Source of the DNA: Gnetum montanum
Taxonomy: Eukaryota; Streptophyta; Gnetopsida; Gnetales; Gnetaceae
Assembly (NCBI GenBank): GCA_015680685.1
Contig: MNCI01006577.1
Span: 558,675 to 622,674 of the forward strand
DNA length: 64,000 bases
Direction: 5' to 3'
The notes below the pieces were generated by a model. The model was not told the origin of the DNA. It saw only the letters and a program-made list of their open reading frames with translations, and did not search any database. This document shows positions 45,590-57,459 of the stretch, one piece after another; positions within the stretch are counted from its first letter, which is position 1; each line of letters begins with the position of its first letter. Position numbers and translations under genes: made by a program.

Positions 45590-46559
45590 GAGAATGGAGT
45601 TCTAGATCATGATCACATCAAGTACCTTGTGATTTCTGGTTAAATGACCTAATAGAGTCCATCCTTAGTCCACATCAAAACCAATCACTTCTAGTAACTT
45701 TGCATTGATACTCTAAGATAAGTCCACCCCCTTGAGACATAAGAATGCTCCCATAGATCAATCACCATTCCTAAAAGAGAAGAAAAATGAAGTAGGAAGT
45801 GAGATGGACCTTAGTTAGAGGGGATCTTCAAGCATGGGTAACATGTATTTCTAGTGCCATAACCAGAGTTTATAGCCCATTATTTAGTATAATGGATGTT
45901 CTTTGAATTCTAATCATTTTTTGTTATTATGTTTTTATGGATTTTTGTATGGGAACCACACCATGCAAAGACTTTAACTTTCTGTTATTGGTCGATAGTG
46001 GAATGGTAAGAAATCCATGAAAACACTCATGCACTAAAGAGGGTAGGCAAGTACAGAGAGCATAAAATCTCCTTGAAGTCACACCCTTATCAATTCATTT
46101 AGTCCTTCCCAAGTTTGGAAACCTGCAAGGTCACAAGTTTGTTAAAGGTTGTTATTTAGGAGAGGGATCCTATATTTCCAAAACAAGAAACACCATAGAG
46201 TTTTGTGGATGGGTGGATGAAGTGGACTTACTACTTGTTCCATGAAAAAGAAACCATGTCTTAGTTATTAATAATAAAATTTCAAGATGGAATCTAGAAA
46301 TTAGTAATAAAAAACATGAAGTATAAATCACCATCAAGAGCAGCTATAGCAACATTGTGTTTTGTTGGCAATAAAGGAAAAGAAAAAAAAACAAGACTAA
46401 AATAAAGTAAAATATAAAAGAAATCATAAAATATTCAAGAAATATAAAACGTGCTAAAGATGGTGTAAAAAATATGAAAAACAAGAAAAATGAAAAACTG
46501 AGAGGTCACTTTAATTAGTCAGCATGGATGGCGATCTCCCCCATGACTGAGTTGAAAGG

Positions 46560-47880
46560 AAAAGATCTAAAACATTGAGTATGCTTGTCCATTGAAGGAG
46601 GTGTTGTAGTCATTGGCTCTCTTAGGCTCATGGAAAGGTTTGACTTATTGTCTATTGATTGGTAGTTTCTTATTTGGGCTTTTAGGTTTGTATATCAACA
46701 TGGCCCCAGAAGGAAAGATTTCATTATGATGTAAGACCCTTCCCAAAACATTTGGAATTTAGTTCTTTGTGGCACATGTATGGGGCTCTAGTAAAGGACC
46801 TTATCTCTTGGTTGAAATTTTACCTTCCTTATTTTGAAATCATGGCATTGTTTGTTGAATGCTTTGTGCACTTCATTCAAGGATAGGGCCACCAATCAAT
46901 TCTCATCTAGCATGTTAATGTTGATCAGTCTTTCTTTTTGTGCTAGACTAAGGTCAAGGTCAAGGTCACAAGCTTTTGAAAGTGTACGAAGCTCAAATTG
47001 AATAGGAAGAGTTGGTAGTTTTTTGTACACTAGCTCATAGGAAGAATAGCCTATAGGGAGTTTCCATGTTAAGCAGTAGGCCCAAAGGGCATTGTTAAGT
47101 TTAGTGCTCCACTCTCTCCTATATTTGCTAATTATTTTACTTAAGATCATAGTGATCTCCATATTTGTAACCTTAGCTTGACCATTGGCTTGGAGATGGT
47201 AAAGTATTATTAATTTATGTTTTACCCACAAGCGTTGCATGAGCTTTTGAAAGGTGGTGTTTTTAAAATGAATTCCATTATCAGAAATTAGTGCACATGG
47301 CATCCCAAACCTATTTACAATGTTTTGTTGCACAAACTAAATAGCTATAGAGGAATGGTTGTTGCTTCTACCTATTTGATACAATAGTTAATAGTGACTA
47401 TGATGTATGGCTTTCCATTTGACATGGGTGTGATGGGACCCATGAAATCAACACCCTAGATATCGAAGGACTCCAATGGTTAGATCCACTACTAAGGTTC
47501 CTCAATATGAGTGGTAATCCCACCATCATGTTGTTAGAATTCACAAGAGTAGAAAAATTGTTGAGTGTCCCTAAAGAGTTTTGGCTAATAATGCCCTACT
47601 ATTAGGATCATAATGAACATGCATATCCTAACATAGTGGCCCCTACAAGGACCCTTATGAGCATCTTGGAGAACATGTAGTTGATTAGCATCAGGAACAC
47701 ACCATTGAACTAGGCAATTGGTGCACACCATGAAAAGGTGTCCGTTGATCTCCATGAAGAATTTGGCATGATAAAGAAACTATTATTTCTTCTTGTGGTC
47801 CAGCTCTTATGACATATATTAACTAAGAAGATAGATAAGAATGCCATTGTTCTAGTTGTGTTTAGCAGCCACTTGTTCAT
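46560..47880 (-). pseudogene. int: integrase of element C
   Basis: The minus strand shows the core around 47333-46896: IVNRFGMPCALISDNGIHF with the second catalytic Asp, then NGQAKVTNMEI with the Glu position, NNALWAYCLTWKLPIGYS and LDLDLSLAQKERLININMLDEN. This 145-codon stretch is free of stops. The zinc domain and first Asp lie upstream toward 47880 in broken frames, and the GPY-type C-terminus lies below 46860. Confidence 0.82.
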
Positions 47881-47889
47881 TTATAGCAC

Positions 47890-49420
47890 CAGAAAAGGAA
47901 AGTTCATTAGGAAATTAATCAAAAAGTGGGCTCTCCTCCTCTTTGTTATTCCATTACAACGAAGACAAGTGGTCAGTTACCATGTTCTTATTTTCCTTTT
48001 GATCTACTATCATAAGATCAAATTCTTGCAAGATTATCAACCACCATATGACATAGGAAATCACCATTGTTTTGTTCATCAACAACTAGATTGCACTATG
48101 GTCTATGTGCATGAAAAACTTGTACCCAAGCACATAGTGCTTGAATTTCTCCAAGGCATATACCACCACCATAAGTTCTTTCCTTGTTGTGGTGTAATTC
48201 AGCTATGCATCCATAGTTCTTTAGCTCACAAAGTGGATGTAGTAACAATTTTGATTGTCCAACTGTGTGAGCATGGCTCCCAAGGCATAATTTAATGCAT
48301 CTTTCATGATATGAAATGATCTAGACTAATCAGGTACTTGTAGAAGTGGAGTTTCTACAAGCTTCTGCTTCAGTTGCTGGAATGCATTCTTGCATTTCTT
48401 GGTCTAGATGAATCGAGCATCCTTCTTTATAATTTTCACTAACAGTTTGACAATCTTAAAGAAATTATCTATGAAGCATTGGTAGTAGCCACTATGGTTA
48501 AGGAATGACTAGATGTCTTGACAGTTTCTAGTTAGTGGTTAATTCTTTAGATGACCCTTATTTTTTAGTATCGACCAACATTCCTATTTGTGATATATAG
48601 TGCCCCAAGACAATGTCCTCCTAGACCATCAGATGGTTTTTCTGCTAGTTGAGTGAAAGGTTGTTCTCCACACACCTTTTTACCACTTGCTCAAGGTAGT
48701 CTAAGGCTTGCTCAAATGTAGCCCCATAGGTGGAGAAGTCATCCATGAAGACTTTCACCCTGCTACCGATCTACTGTTGAAAGATGCTCAGGACAAGGCA
48801 TTAGGATGTAGCATGCACATTGCAAAGACCAAATGGTATCTTTCTTTATGAAAAAGTCTCCCAGGGACTTTTGAATGTGGTTTTGGCATAATCCTGAAGT
48901 GTAATATGAATTTGGTTATAGCCACTATAATAATCCAGAAAGTTATAATAGTAATGCCTAGAGATGGTGCCCAACACATGGTCCAAAAATGATAATGAAA
49001 AATAATCTTTGTATGTTATCATGTTTAGTAGTTTGAAGTTAATACAAACCCTCCACTTGCAAAATTTATTTGGCACTATCACAAGTGGGCTAACCCATGC
49101 TATCTACAATGGGATAGATAAACCCCATCTTGAGGAGTTCAGTTTTCTTCTTGAAAATCTATTTCAATTTGGGCTTCAACTACTATTGTAACTACCTCTT
49201 TGGCTTTATGGGGGCATCTGTATCGATGTGATTTTGGCATATCCTAGGATCAATCCCAGGTAGTTTATGATATGACTAGGCAAAGGCTTTTAGCCATTTG
49301 TTGATCACTTTTAATAGCTTGTCCTTTTGCTCAGGAGCAAGATCGAAATTGATTTTAACCGATTTCCCATTATTCAGAAAGACATATTGCATTCTATCCA
49401 GCAAATTTTTCAACTTTAAG
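47890..49420 (-). pseudogene. reverse transcriptase and RNase H of element C
   Basis: On the minus strand, RT shows NKFCKWRVCINFKLLNMITYKDYFSL (about 49080), LDYYSGYNQI (48925) and the catalytic box VFMDD at 48752-48738. The RT connection and RNase H follow down to about 47890 in shifting frames, with a decayed EHGYHYH-type region and the plus-strand complement of VHTDHS near 48120-48110. Stops and frameshifts are numerous. Confidence 0.8.
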
Positions 49421-49879
49421 AGCTCATGTTTAAAGCTCTTAGGGATTTCCGACTCTCCCTAATAGGTGTCATTAGGATCATCAGAGAGTTTGTGATGGAT
49501 CTACTCTATCTTGTCCATGCCTTCAATGTAGGCACTCATTAAGCTCTTAGTTGGTTCCATGCAAATTATTGTGTTACTATGAAGATCAACTATTAGCCAC
49601 TGGATGTTCTCCTACTTTGTGAGTTCTACGTATAGGCACCTTTGAATTTCTGACACATCTACACACTGCCTGCATGCTATGATAGATGTACTTTTTATGG
49701 GTTATAACTTTTGCACATAGTTGGAACCTATGTCACTATATGCGATGCATGGAACACACTTCTTCTCTATCTTTCCAAATTCATTTTCCTTGGAAATCTC
49801 TAAGGAGAGGTCTTTGATTCCCAGTCATGCATCAATTGTGCTTAACCAAGCCCTTTCCATGATGATTGGAAAGTCCCCC

Positions 49880-50320
49880 TTGTAGTTTTTAACTTAAATC
49901 ACTAGGAAGTTAATAAGACAGGACCACCCACAAATAGTGGTTACAACATCCTCCACTAATCCTAAGGGAACATTGATGGATTGATCTACCAACTTAAGAT
50001 GAATGTTGCTCTTCTTGAGTGGAGGTAGGTTCCAGGCTTTGTACATCTCATGAGAAATCAGATTTACACTAGAACATGAGTCCAAAACAACCTTACAAGG
50101 CTCATTCTTAGCAATTTTTAGGTAAATAAGGGGACTCCCAAGATTAGATCTTTTCTTGGGAAGGTGTCTAGCCTTAATCCAATTAGTTATAGCATGGGTT
50201 AACATGATAGTATATACTTTGGGAGGCATTTGATTTGAAGGGGACTCGAATGGTATGGATGTAGAGGATGAGGAAAAAGTAATATTATTAATCATGTATG
50301 TCTATGAGGGCCTTGTAGGA
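49880..50320 (-). pseudogene. pro: protease of element C
   Basis: A 133-codon open stretch (50295-49894) reads PSNQMPPKVYTIMLTHAITNWIKARHLP, then GSPLIYLKIAKNEPCKVVLDSCSSVNLISHEMYKAWNLPPL, then DQSINVPLGLVEDVVTTICGWS. The active site is D-S-C where D-S-G is expected, so Gly is replaced. Confidence 0.83.
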
Positions 50321-50679
50321 CTGTTGGTTTGGAAGAATGGTACTTTTTAGGATTTTTTCTTGAACCACTCAGCTAAGGAGGTAGTTGTAAGTTAATAGCC
50401 TTGGTGGCATTACATTACTATAGCTAGGTTGGAATTTCATCCTAGATTAATGGAAAAAGTGGTAATTACATTAAGGGCAGAGGGACATGCGTAGAAGGAT
50501 GAGGAGGGTAATGAGGAAATTGGGATTCTCCTCTTGGAGATTGAGCTCTGTAGTGCTTAGGAGTGTAGTAGTAATGTTGGAATGAAGCATGACTGAAAGA
50601 GTCATGTGGAGAAATTGGTTGTTAAACATAGTACCCATATGGATCTGGTTGTTGGTAAGGGTACTACTACCTTGGTGGT

Positions 50680-51970
50680 TGAAAAACCATGAAATTTTGA
50701 GACCTCGATGATTCAGCAAAGTCTCGAAGCTTAGGCAAGGATTTCACAAGCGCAGCGTCAAGACATCCGAGCGATGGAAGCACCAAAAAATAGTTGCACA
50801 TCTCAGCAAGTTTTGTTTTTTTGTTGAGGGCTTGCTATGCTATGCTACGCAGCTCAGCGTAGCAAAATTCAGGAGGATAGGATCGAACAAATGATGCACG
50901 GTGACAACACTTCAACTTTGCAAGTTAACCATGCTTCAAAATCTTAACTTTTTATGTGTTATGCCTCGTTACACTACGCAGAGTAGCGCAACGTAACGCA
51001 AGCAACACAATTGAAATAGCCGCAACAAAAAGGATAAAAAAATTCAAATAGTAGCAGTCATTACATCATGATACGCTTCCCAGCGTATTACAGCATAGCC
51101 ATCGGGTGGTTACGCTATGCTACGCTTCAGGGCGTGGCATAGTGTAGCGTCACAAGGTTCAGCTGCAGCACGCTAGGTCAACGACATTCTACAGGCCTAA
51201 GACACACATCATCTAAACCGCGTTCTTCTCCTAACCCTAATCGTATAAATACCTTGACAGACAATGCTCAAAGGGTTGGCAAAAAAGGTTGGTTGGTTGG
51301 TTTGTTAGCTAGTTGGCGAAGAAAACAAAAAGAGTTGGCAACAAAAAAAGAGGTCAAAAAATTTGAGGCAGTTAATGAAAGTTGGCAAGAGCATCGACGG
51401 TGATAGAGAGAAGCTTTTTGACTAGAGATTGCAAGTTAGCAAACATTTTGCTTCGAGCCTGACTTCCTTGCACCCAGATTGGCTAGTGAACAAGGTAGAT
51501 TGGCCTCTTGCTTGTTTAATCTCTAAATAGCTTCTTGTTGGTGGCGGATACTTCATCCAAACCAGAGTCCGCTTGCAAATCCCGTTGTATTCATCATATT
51601 TGTCCATAAGATAGATCCCAGATCTTGGGATCATGCATTTTCTAAATTTGATTCATTGCATCCTGTTTACATTGATTTTTACAATCATTTTGCATAGTTT
51701 ACATCGTTTTCATTGTCTTAAAGATCTGATCTTGGAGTAGATCTCGTATTCTTGTCAGTTGGTATTACGTTCTCATATCAAATCGTCATTTTGTTACACG
51801 ATCGTTAACAAATTTATTGACTAAGTAAGTCCCTATCTGATCGAAAAGATCATTCAGGGCACCTTGGATTTGTTTTCTCCAGCATGGCCCTCACACGGAT
51901 CTAGGGTTGAAACTGTGTACATGGAAATCCTCTCGATGTTTCCAGCAACCGATGTTTTCTGTCGTTACAA
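50680..51970 (+). mobile_element. insertion F: LTR-like sequence inside gag of element C
   Basis: The reading frame of C is continuous across this block once it is skipped. TGGTGGT flanks it on both sides (50673-50679 and 51971-51977). It begins TGAAAAACC and ends GTTACAA, with a promoter-like centre (GTATAAATACC at 51243-51253) and strong GCTACGC/GCGTAGC hairpins upstream. This fits a solo LTR. The word TTGGTATTAC near 51758 resembles a tRNA-Met primer site, so it may instead be an LTR plus leader of a truncated element. Strand is set by the TATA box. No coding motif is visible. Confidence 0.6.
50844..50863. repeat. hairpin in F upstream of its TATA box
   Basis: GCTACGC (50844-50850) pairs with GCGTAGC (50857-50863) across AGCTCA. 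A longer imperfect version lies at 51103-51146 (ACGCTATGCTACGC against GCGTGGCATAGTGTAGCGT). Confidence 0.9.
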
Positions 51971-54191
51971 TGGTGGTATCCCCCATGATTGTGGATGTTG
52001 CCATTGATTGTACTACTTATGAGGTTGTGGTGGAGCTCCACTTAGATAGTAGGCTTGTTGTTGTTGGAATTGCCTTAGGTTTAGGGTTGAGGATAAGGCA
52101 ACCTTCTTGGTGCTTTCCTTCTTACTAATCTAGAATTTAGATCATACACCCTAGATTCCTGCAAGTGTGACATAATAGAGCAACATCCCTTAGGATGTTT
52201 GTATTAATAGATGTCACATCCATCATCATCATTTGTTTTAGAATCCACAACCTCCTCCACTATAATGACCTTACCCTTACCCCTTTGGTGGGTACATTCA
52301 ACTTCCTTCCTTCTCCTTTGATTATGATCACTACTTTACTCTTTGGATTCCTCTACTATTTTCAAAGCGATTTGGAACTTTTCATCCAAAGACTTTCATA
52401 TCTTGTCTACCTTGGCCAAGATTTCAGAAATAGACTTTTCAATTGGCAAGGTCTTTTATTGCATCACCTCATTAAGTGGTGCCTCCTCCTTAACCATACT
52501 TCCCTTTTTCTAATGGAAGAATCTTGGTTGTACTCCTCTACACTTTTTCTTTTCTTCAACTCTCCTTCTTCTTTGGTAACCTACTCTATCAGCCTTTGAA
52601 TTTGATGGGCTCTAAGTTTTGAAAGCCTCCCTTAGGCATAGACCCCAAGAGTTCTCCTCACTTCTGTTTAGAGTCCATCTATGATATGTGGAGTTGCTTC
52701 CTTTGTGAATAACCATGGCTAGGACATTGGTGAAAGAGAGAATAGTACTTGCCCATGGCTACATCTAAGGGTTCATATGTTCCTTGTTTTCAACCTTGGA
52801 TCTGATTTCTCAAGTTGAACACTTGGGATTATGTTTGGTACTTATCATTGAAAAGATCAAGCATCATATTCCATCTACAGCTTCATTCTGGCTCCAAGGG
52901 CTAGTACCAACTTTCAACTTCTTTGATGAGTGTCCTTCCATATAGCTTTATTTTTTTCTATTTGTTCTCCATGTTTTGTAAGATACAAGAATCGTGAAAG
53001 GCTTGAAGATGATTCTACAAATATGAGTTGTATCCCCCTCTGAACTTGAAGATATTGTTCATATCTAACTATTTGATTCAACTATCTTCAAAATGTCTTG
53101 TTAGGATGCTCACAACCTCTACAATGTTTAGCATATTTTGAGTTACAAATAAAGGCTCATCATAGTCATAGCCTTTATGATGGCCATGATGTCTATGATG
53201 CCCTTTGCTATCCCTTCTTTTGTATGGTGAGCCTTCCTTGAATGCACATGCCCCTGGTTTATATTGGTCTAGTAAACCCTATGGCCATCTCTATCTCGCT
53301 GGTCACCTCCATCATAGTCATGTCCTCTACGGCTTCAGTCGAAGCTAGAGGAGGAAGAAGATGATGATGAAGGAGAATAGGAAGAAGGACTAGCACCACC
53401 ATAGTGCCCACCGCCTTCTCTTATATGGTCATGGCCACAATAATCATGTTTATCATCATCATGATGCCTATCCTCATTCTTGTCATGACTCTTACCTTTG
53501 GATCCCCCATGGTCATGGGACCCATTCTTACCCAAACTAGGATTTTTTACAGTGGACTATAAATTTTGGTTCAAACCCCCTTCATCAATACTAAGGGGAG
53601 GAGAGTCAGTGTATTGAAAACCCCTAGAGAAGGGATCTTCTCCATCTTTTTGGCTTAATAGGAACAAGGGGTTATTGAACCATTTCCCCTTCGAAGATGC
53701 ATAGCGCATCTCTTGTTGCTACCCTTTTTTTCATTGTGCTTCAGTGGGATGGTAGTCCTAGTAGTTGTGGTCCTACATAATGTATTTAGCATTGAGCCAC
53801 TGGGTGCCCAACATCATAAGATTTTGGAGTAGCATTGTAAGAACTGATCAATTAGGTGAAAACACAATGTTTCCCTTCATGTTCCTCCACCACAGCTATT
53901 CATCTTGATGCAAGATGAAGGTAAAGTCTGATACATACTCATTGGATGAGTATATATCACTTTGCATTATTGGGGCACTAGCATGTTTATCCCCCCATGC
54001 CTTTATTTAGATGTGTGCTTGAACAGCAGTGGAGAATCATCCCTGTGAGAAGAAGACATTTTAGATTGAAAGAAAATATCAATGTGCTTTTAATATTATT
54101 ATTATCTTAAATGATTACAACTGTAAGGTTCATTACAATGATTTTGAATAATTTTCACTAATTCCTAGAGAGTGCATGCAGTTAACTAAGG

Positions 54192-54210
54192 TCCCCAACA
54201 ATAGTGCCAA
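54192..54210 (-). other. primer-binding site of element C (tRNA-Asp-like)
   Basis: The minus strand reads TTGGCACTATTGTTGGGGA right after the LTR terminus CTCATCA, aligning with the sites in A and B. Confidence 0.68.
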
Positions 54211-55050
54211 TGATGAGCAATGAGTATACCCTACATCCAATCATATGAATCACTAGTATCCACTAAGCGATTTGGTCAAATTTTTCAAACTTTAGGTTTC
54301 TAAGTATACTAGTTTTAGGGAATGAATCTAACCATTGCAATCAGTCTCTTCCTAGTTCCACTTGTGAAGTGTAAGTGTATGGTTAAGTGTAACTAAGGCA
54401 TATGATTTTTATCATTTTATCTTTTATGTTTAAGTCACATAAGAATAAGATTAAAGTAATTAAATGTGTAATTAATCTAATAAATATATAATACTTAACT
54501 AATTCTAACATAAGCATCCATTCCCACTTTCCATACACATCCTAAACATGTTATAGTACCACTGGGTTATCAAATGTTAAGTTCTACTGGGATTATCAAG
54601 TATTAAACATATCCTTGAAGTGGTCATACTTATATTCACTATTTAATTAATATTAATTACTTAGTTAAAATTCATTAAAGTAAAGTACTTGAATAATAAA
54701 TGCATAAGGAAACATTAATCTATTCTAAGTGTTGTAAGGTAGACTAGAAAAGTTTGTCTTTATTACCATTTGCACTGAAGTGCTAAGGTACATCAATGCT
54801 CAAATAAAGATTTGTATACTTCTTTGACTTCTATTGTGGGCACTTAGAAAATATTCTAACTTTCAAAAGGAAAAATTGCAAGAGCTTTGCTACTACTAAG
54901 GAAAGATTACCATAAATATGATGGGTAGACACACATTTATAGGCGAAAATAGGGTGCCACATCACTTGGTACTCATCAATGTGGAAAACCCCACGTCAAT
55001 GGGATCACATTGACAAGGTGCCATTGACATGGCCCAATAACATGATTCTT
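54211..55050 (-). repeat. 5' LTR of element C
   Basis: The minus strand ends TACTCATTGCTCATCA before the primer site and contains CCTATAAATGTGTG (54943-54930), AGCATTGATGTACCTTAGCA and the AT-rich middle part seen in B. The outer start, near 55050, is set by alignment with the 3' LTR and is approximate. Confidence 0.82.
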
Positions 55051-55074
55051 TAGTAAGGGATAATTACAATAAGT

Positions 55075-56030
55075 GACTGGACATGAATAATATTCTGAAA
55101 TTTGAAGGAGGATATAATGTGGATTCATAGCATCATCTTCAAGCATTCAACGATGCATGTGCTCTTTAGAATATCAAGAGTGATTGGTAGAAGTTAAAGT
55201 TGTTTCCCATAACTCTCATCAAGGAAGTAGAAAGTTGGTACCAATCCTTAGAAGAAGAATAAATTTGAAGATTGACTACCATGCAAGAGCTCTTCAATGA
55301 TAAGTATCAAATCTATTCAAGAGTGTTTAATATAAGGAAACAAATCTAAGGATGGTAGCAAGGAACACATGAATCCCTTGACATAACAATGGACAAATAT
55401 TATTCTTTGTTGCATAGATGCCTAGGCCATGGATTATCGCAAAGGAAACAACTAAGGAATATTATTAATGGGTTAAGAAATAAGACTAGAGAAACCATTG
55501 GGGTATATGCCTAAGAAAGATTATTAGAAATGATAGTCCATCACATTCAAAGGCTGATAGACTAGGTAGCTAAAGAAGAAGGAGAATTGAAGAAAAGAGA
55601 ATTAGTTGAGGAATATAGTCGAGATCTTGTAATAAGAAAACAAGATGTTATAATGTGTGATAGACAAGAAGACAAAACTTTAGAGGATGTCATTCAAAAG
55701 AAGACTTTATCCATCCAAAAATCAATTAATAACATTGCCATAAAGGTAGAGAAAATGTGGGACTTACTAAATGAGAAATTTTCTACTACACTTAACATAG
55801 CACAGGAGAAAACTAAACAATCCCTAAATAGGAATAAAGAAAAGAAGAAAAGAAGAGATAACAGATGAGATAATTACAAACAAAAAAGAAAATTTGCTAC
55901 AATTGAGGAATTTACAGACTCTAGTTATGAAGATGAAGAAGGATGAAAAGTGTACCAATATAAATATCCTAAGGGATGTTTTCCTATTATGGCCCACTTG
56001 CAAGAGTCTGGGGCATATGCAATTAATCTG
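55075..56030 (+). pseudogene. gag: gag of element D (5' truncated)
   Basis: The first readable part is LDMNNILKFEGGYNVDS (55079 on), the gag domain, which continues with LKLFPITLIKEVESWYQSL, FNDKYQIYSRV and MDKYYSLLHRCLGHGLSQRKQ. The charged region at 55587-55868 is open for 93 codons (KRELVEEYSRDLVIRKQDV, KVEKMWDLLNEKF). The Cys/His motif position reads VYQYKYPKGCFPIMAHLQESG near 55950. Confidence 0.83.
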
Positions 56031-56599
56031 ATATTTGTCAAAAAATAAATGTCAAAATGATTACCTTATCCACAGGGTAATCTTAAACAATCCTTTAAAT
56101 TGTCATACTATCCAATCAGGGCCTATCCTTAGCTACAAGAGCAATATTAGTAGTAGTGGTAGCAACCACAAGGGTGGGAAATGCCATCACCAAGGTAAAA
56201 ATATCCATATAGGAAACCTAATTTTTATGGGTATTACATTTAATGTCCAATCTCTCTAGGAAATGCTTCAGTCCATACTTCCTCTCACTAATATTCACTA
56301 AAATATCAAAAGCCCAATACTTCAAGAATGGATCCTAGTTTTTACACACATTAACCAATAGCTGGTTCATCAATCCAACCTCCTAATTTTCTATTACCAA
56401 TACCATCATTGGTTATGCAAGGAGAACTGTCAACACAACTATAGTAAAAGAATGCTACCATGGTAGTAAATACATAAGAGGATGTGATAATGAAGAAACC
56501 TAGATTCAGGAAACATCCATTTTTTAGAACAAGTCTAGAAAAGGTTCAAAGGATGGGAAATTTACCTATGTCAACCCAATCTACACATACTTCTTAAGG

Positions 56600-57130
56600 G
56601 AATACCAAGCTTCCACATTCTACAAATCTAAAATTGACCATTATCATGCTCATTCAAACCATCACACATTGGATCAAGGTAGGAGCACTTCCTAAGAAGA
56701 GAATAGATCTAGAGAGTCCCTTAGTATATCTCCAGATAGTAGGACATAAACCATAGGTTGGGAGTAAACCTAATTTCATAAGATATGTACAAATCTTGGA
56801 ACCTTCATCCACAAAAGAAGAGCAACATAAGATTAGAGCTTGCATACTAGTCAATCACTATTCCACTTGGATAGGTGGACGATGTCATTACCATCATAAG
56901 TGGCTAGTCTTAGACTACTGACTTCTTAGTGATACATGTGGGAAAAAATAAGGGAGAATTTCCTATAATCATGGGAAGGGAATGGCTTAGCACTATGGAC
57001 ACTAAGCTAGAAATTAGAGACTTGTCCTTAGAAATTTGCAAGGACGATGAGTTTAGAATCATATAGAGACACTAAGTCCCATGTATTGCATATAGCGATA
57101 ATAGGTGCAATTGCGTGCAAAAAAATCTAG
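56600..57130 (+). pseudogene. pro: protease region of element D, active site deleted
   Basis: TITHWIKVGALPKKRIDLESPLVYLQIVGHKP aligns with the other proteases. The segment that should hold LLDSGS is missing, and the next readable residues are NFIRYVQI near 56770. The downstream block EFPIIMGREWLSTMDTKLEIRD is well kept. The loss of the catalytic motif is a deletion, not a substitution. Confidence 0.75.
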
Positions 57131-57459
57131 GCAGTCTAACAAAAAATCAATACAATATGCAATGAATGTGTAGAAGTTATGCGTGCAATAATGCTTGTAT
57201 GCAACAACCACCAAACATGAAGGCACCTAGTGGTTGATTATTGAAAAATAGATAGAGTCTAAAATGTACATGGAATCATCCAATCAAAGTATAAGTTTCT
57301 ATGTTGAAGAAGCTGATTAGTTAGAGCAGTTAAGGAAGAAATACCCCTATGTACACTCACATTAAGAAGAAGACATTGAGTGGGGATAACTAGAAATACC
57401 AAATAAGTTTGAACTAGAACCTTTAGAGTTGAAAGCCCTACTAGAGGTACTAGAATATG

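Larger units (their letters stand above)
50321..54059 (-). pseudogene. gag: gag of element C, split by insertion F
   Basis: The ATG at 54059 opens MSSSHRDDSPLLFKHTS, as in A and B, and leads to the VIYTHP block. A His/Asp/Gly/Ser-rich linker is open at 53535-53335 (DRHHDDDKHDYCGHDH, then a polyserine run). The gag domain lies at about 53170-52620, followed by the charged region and the degenerate Cys/His motif near 52200 (KHPKGCCSIMSHLQE). The Gln/Pro/Tyr-rich tail is interrupted at about 51971 and resumes at 50679 (YYPYQQPDPYGYYV, YTPKHYRAQSPRGESQFPH). Many stops. Confidence 0.82.
41087..55050 (-). mobile_element. element C: Athila/Tat-like LTR retrotransposon with nested insertion
   Basis: On the minus strand the order is 5' LTR (55050-54211), primer site, gag, protease, RT, RNase H, integrase, spacer, internal promoter-like block, leader intron, 3' ORF and a shortened 3' LTR (41486-41087). 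Sequence F interrupts gag at 50680-51970, and an unresolved GA tract lies in the spacer. The two outer flanks do not read as one interrupted target, so I could not define target duplications. The outer limit of the 5' LTR is good to about 10 bp only. Confidence 0.88.
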
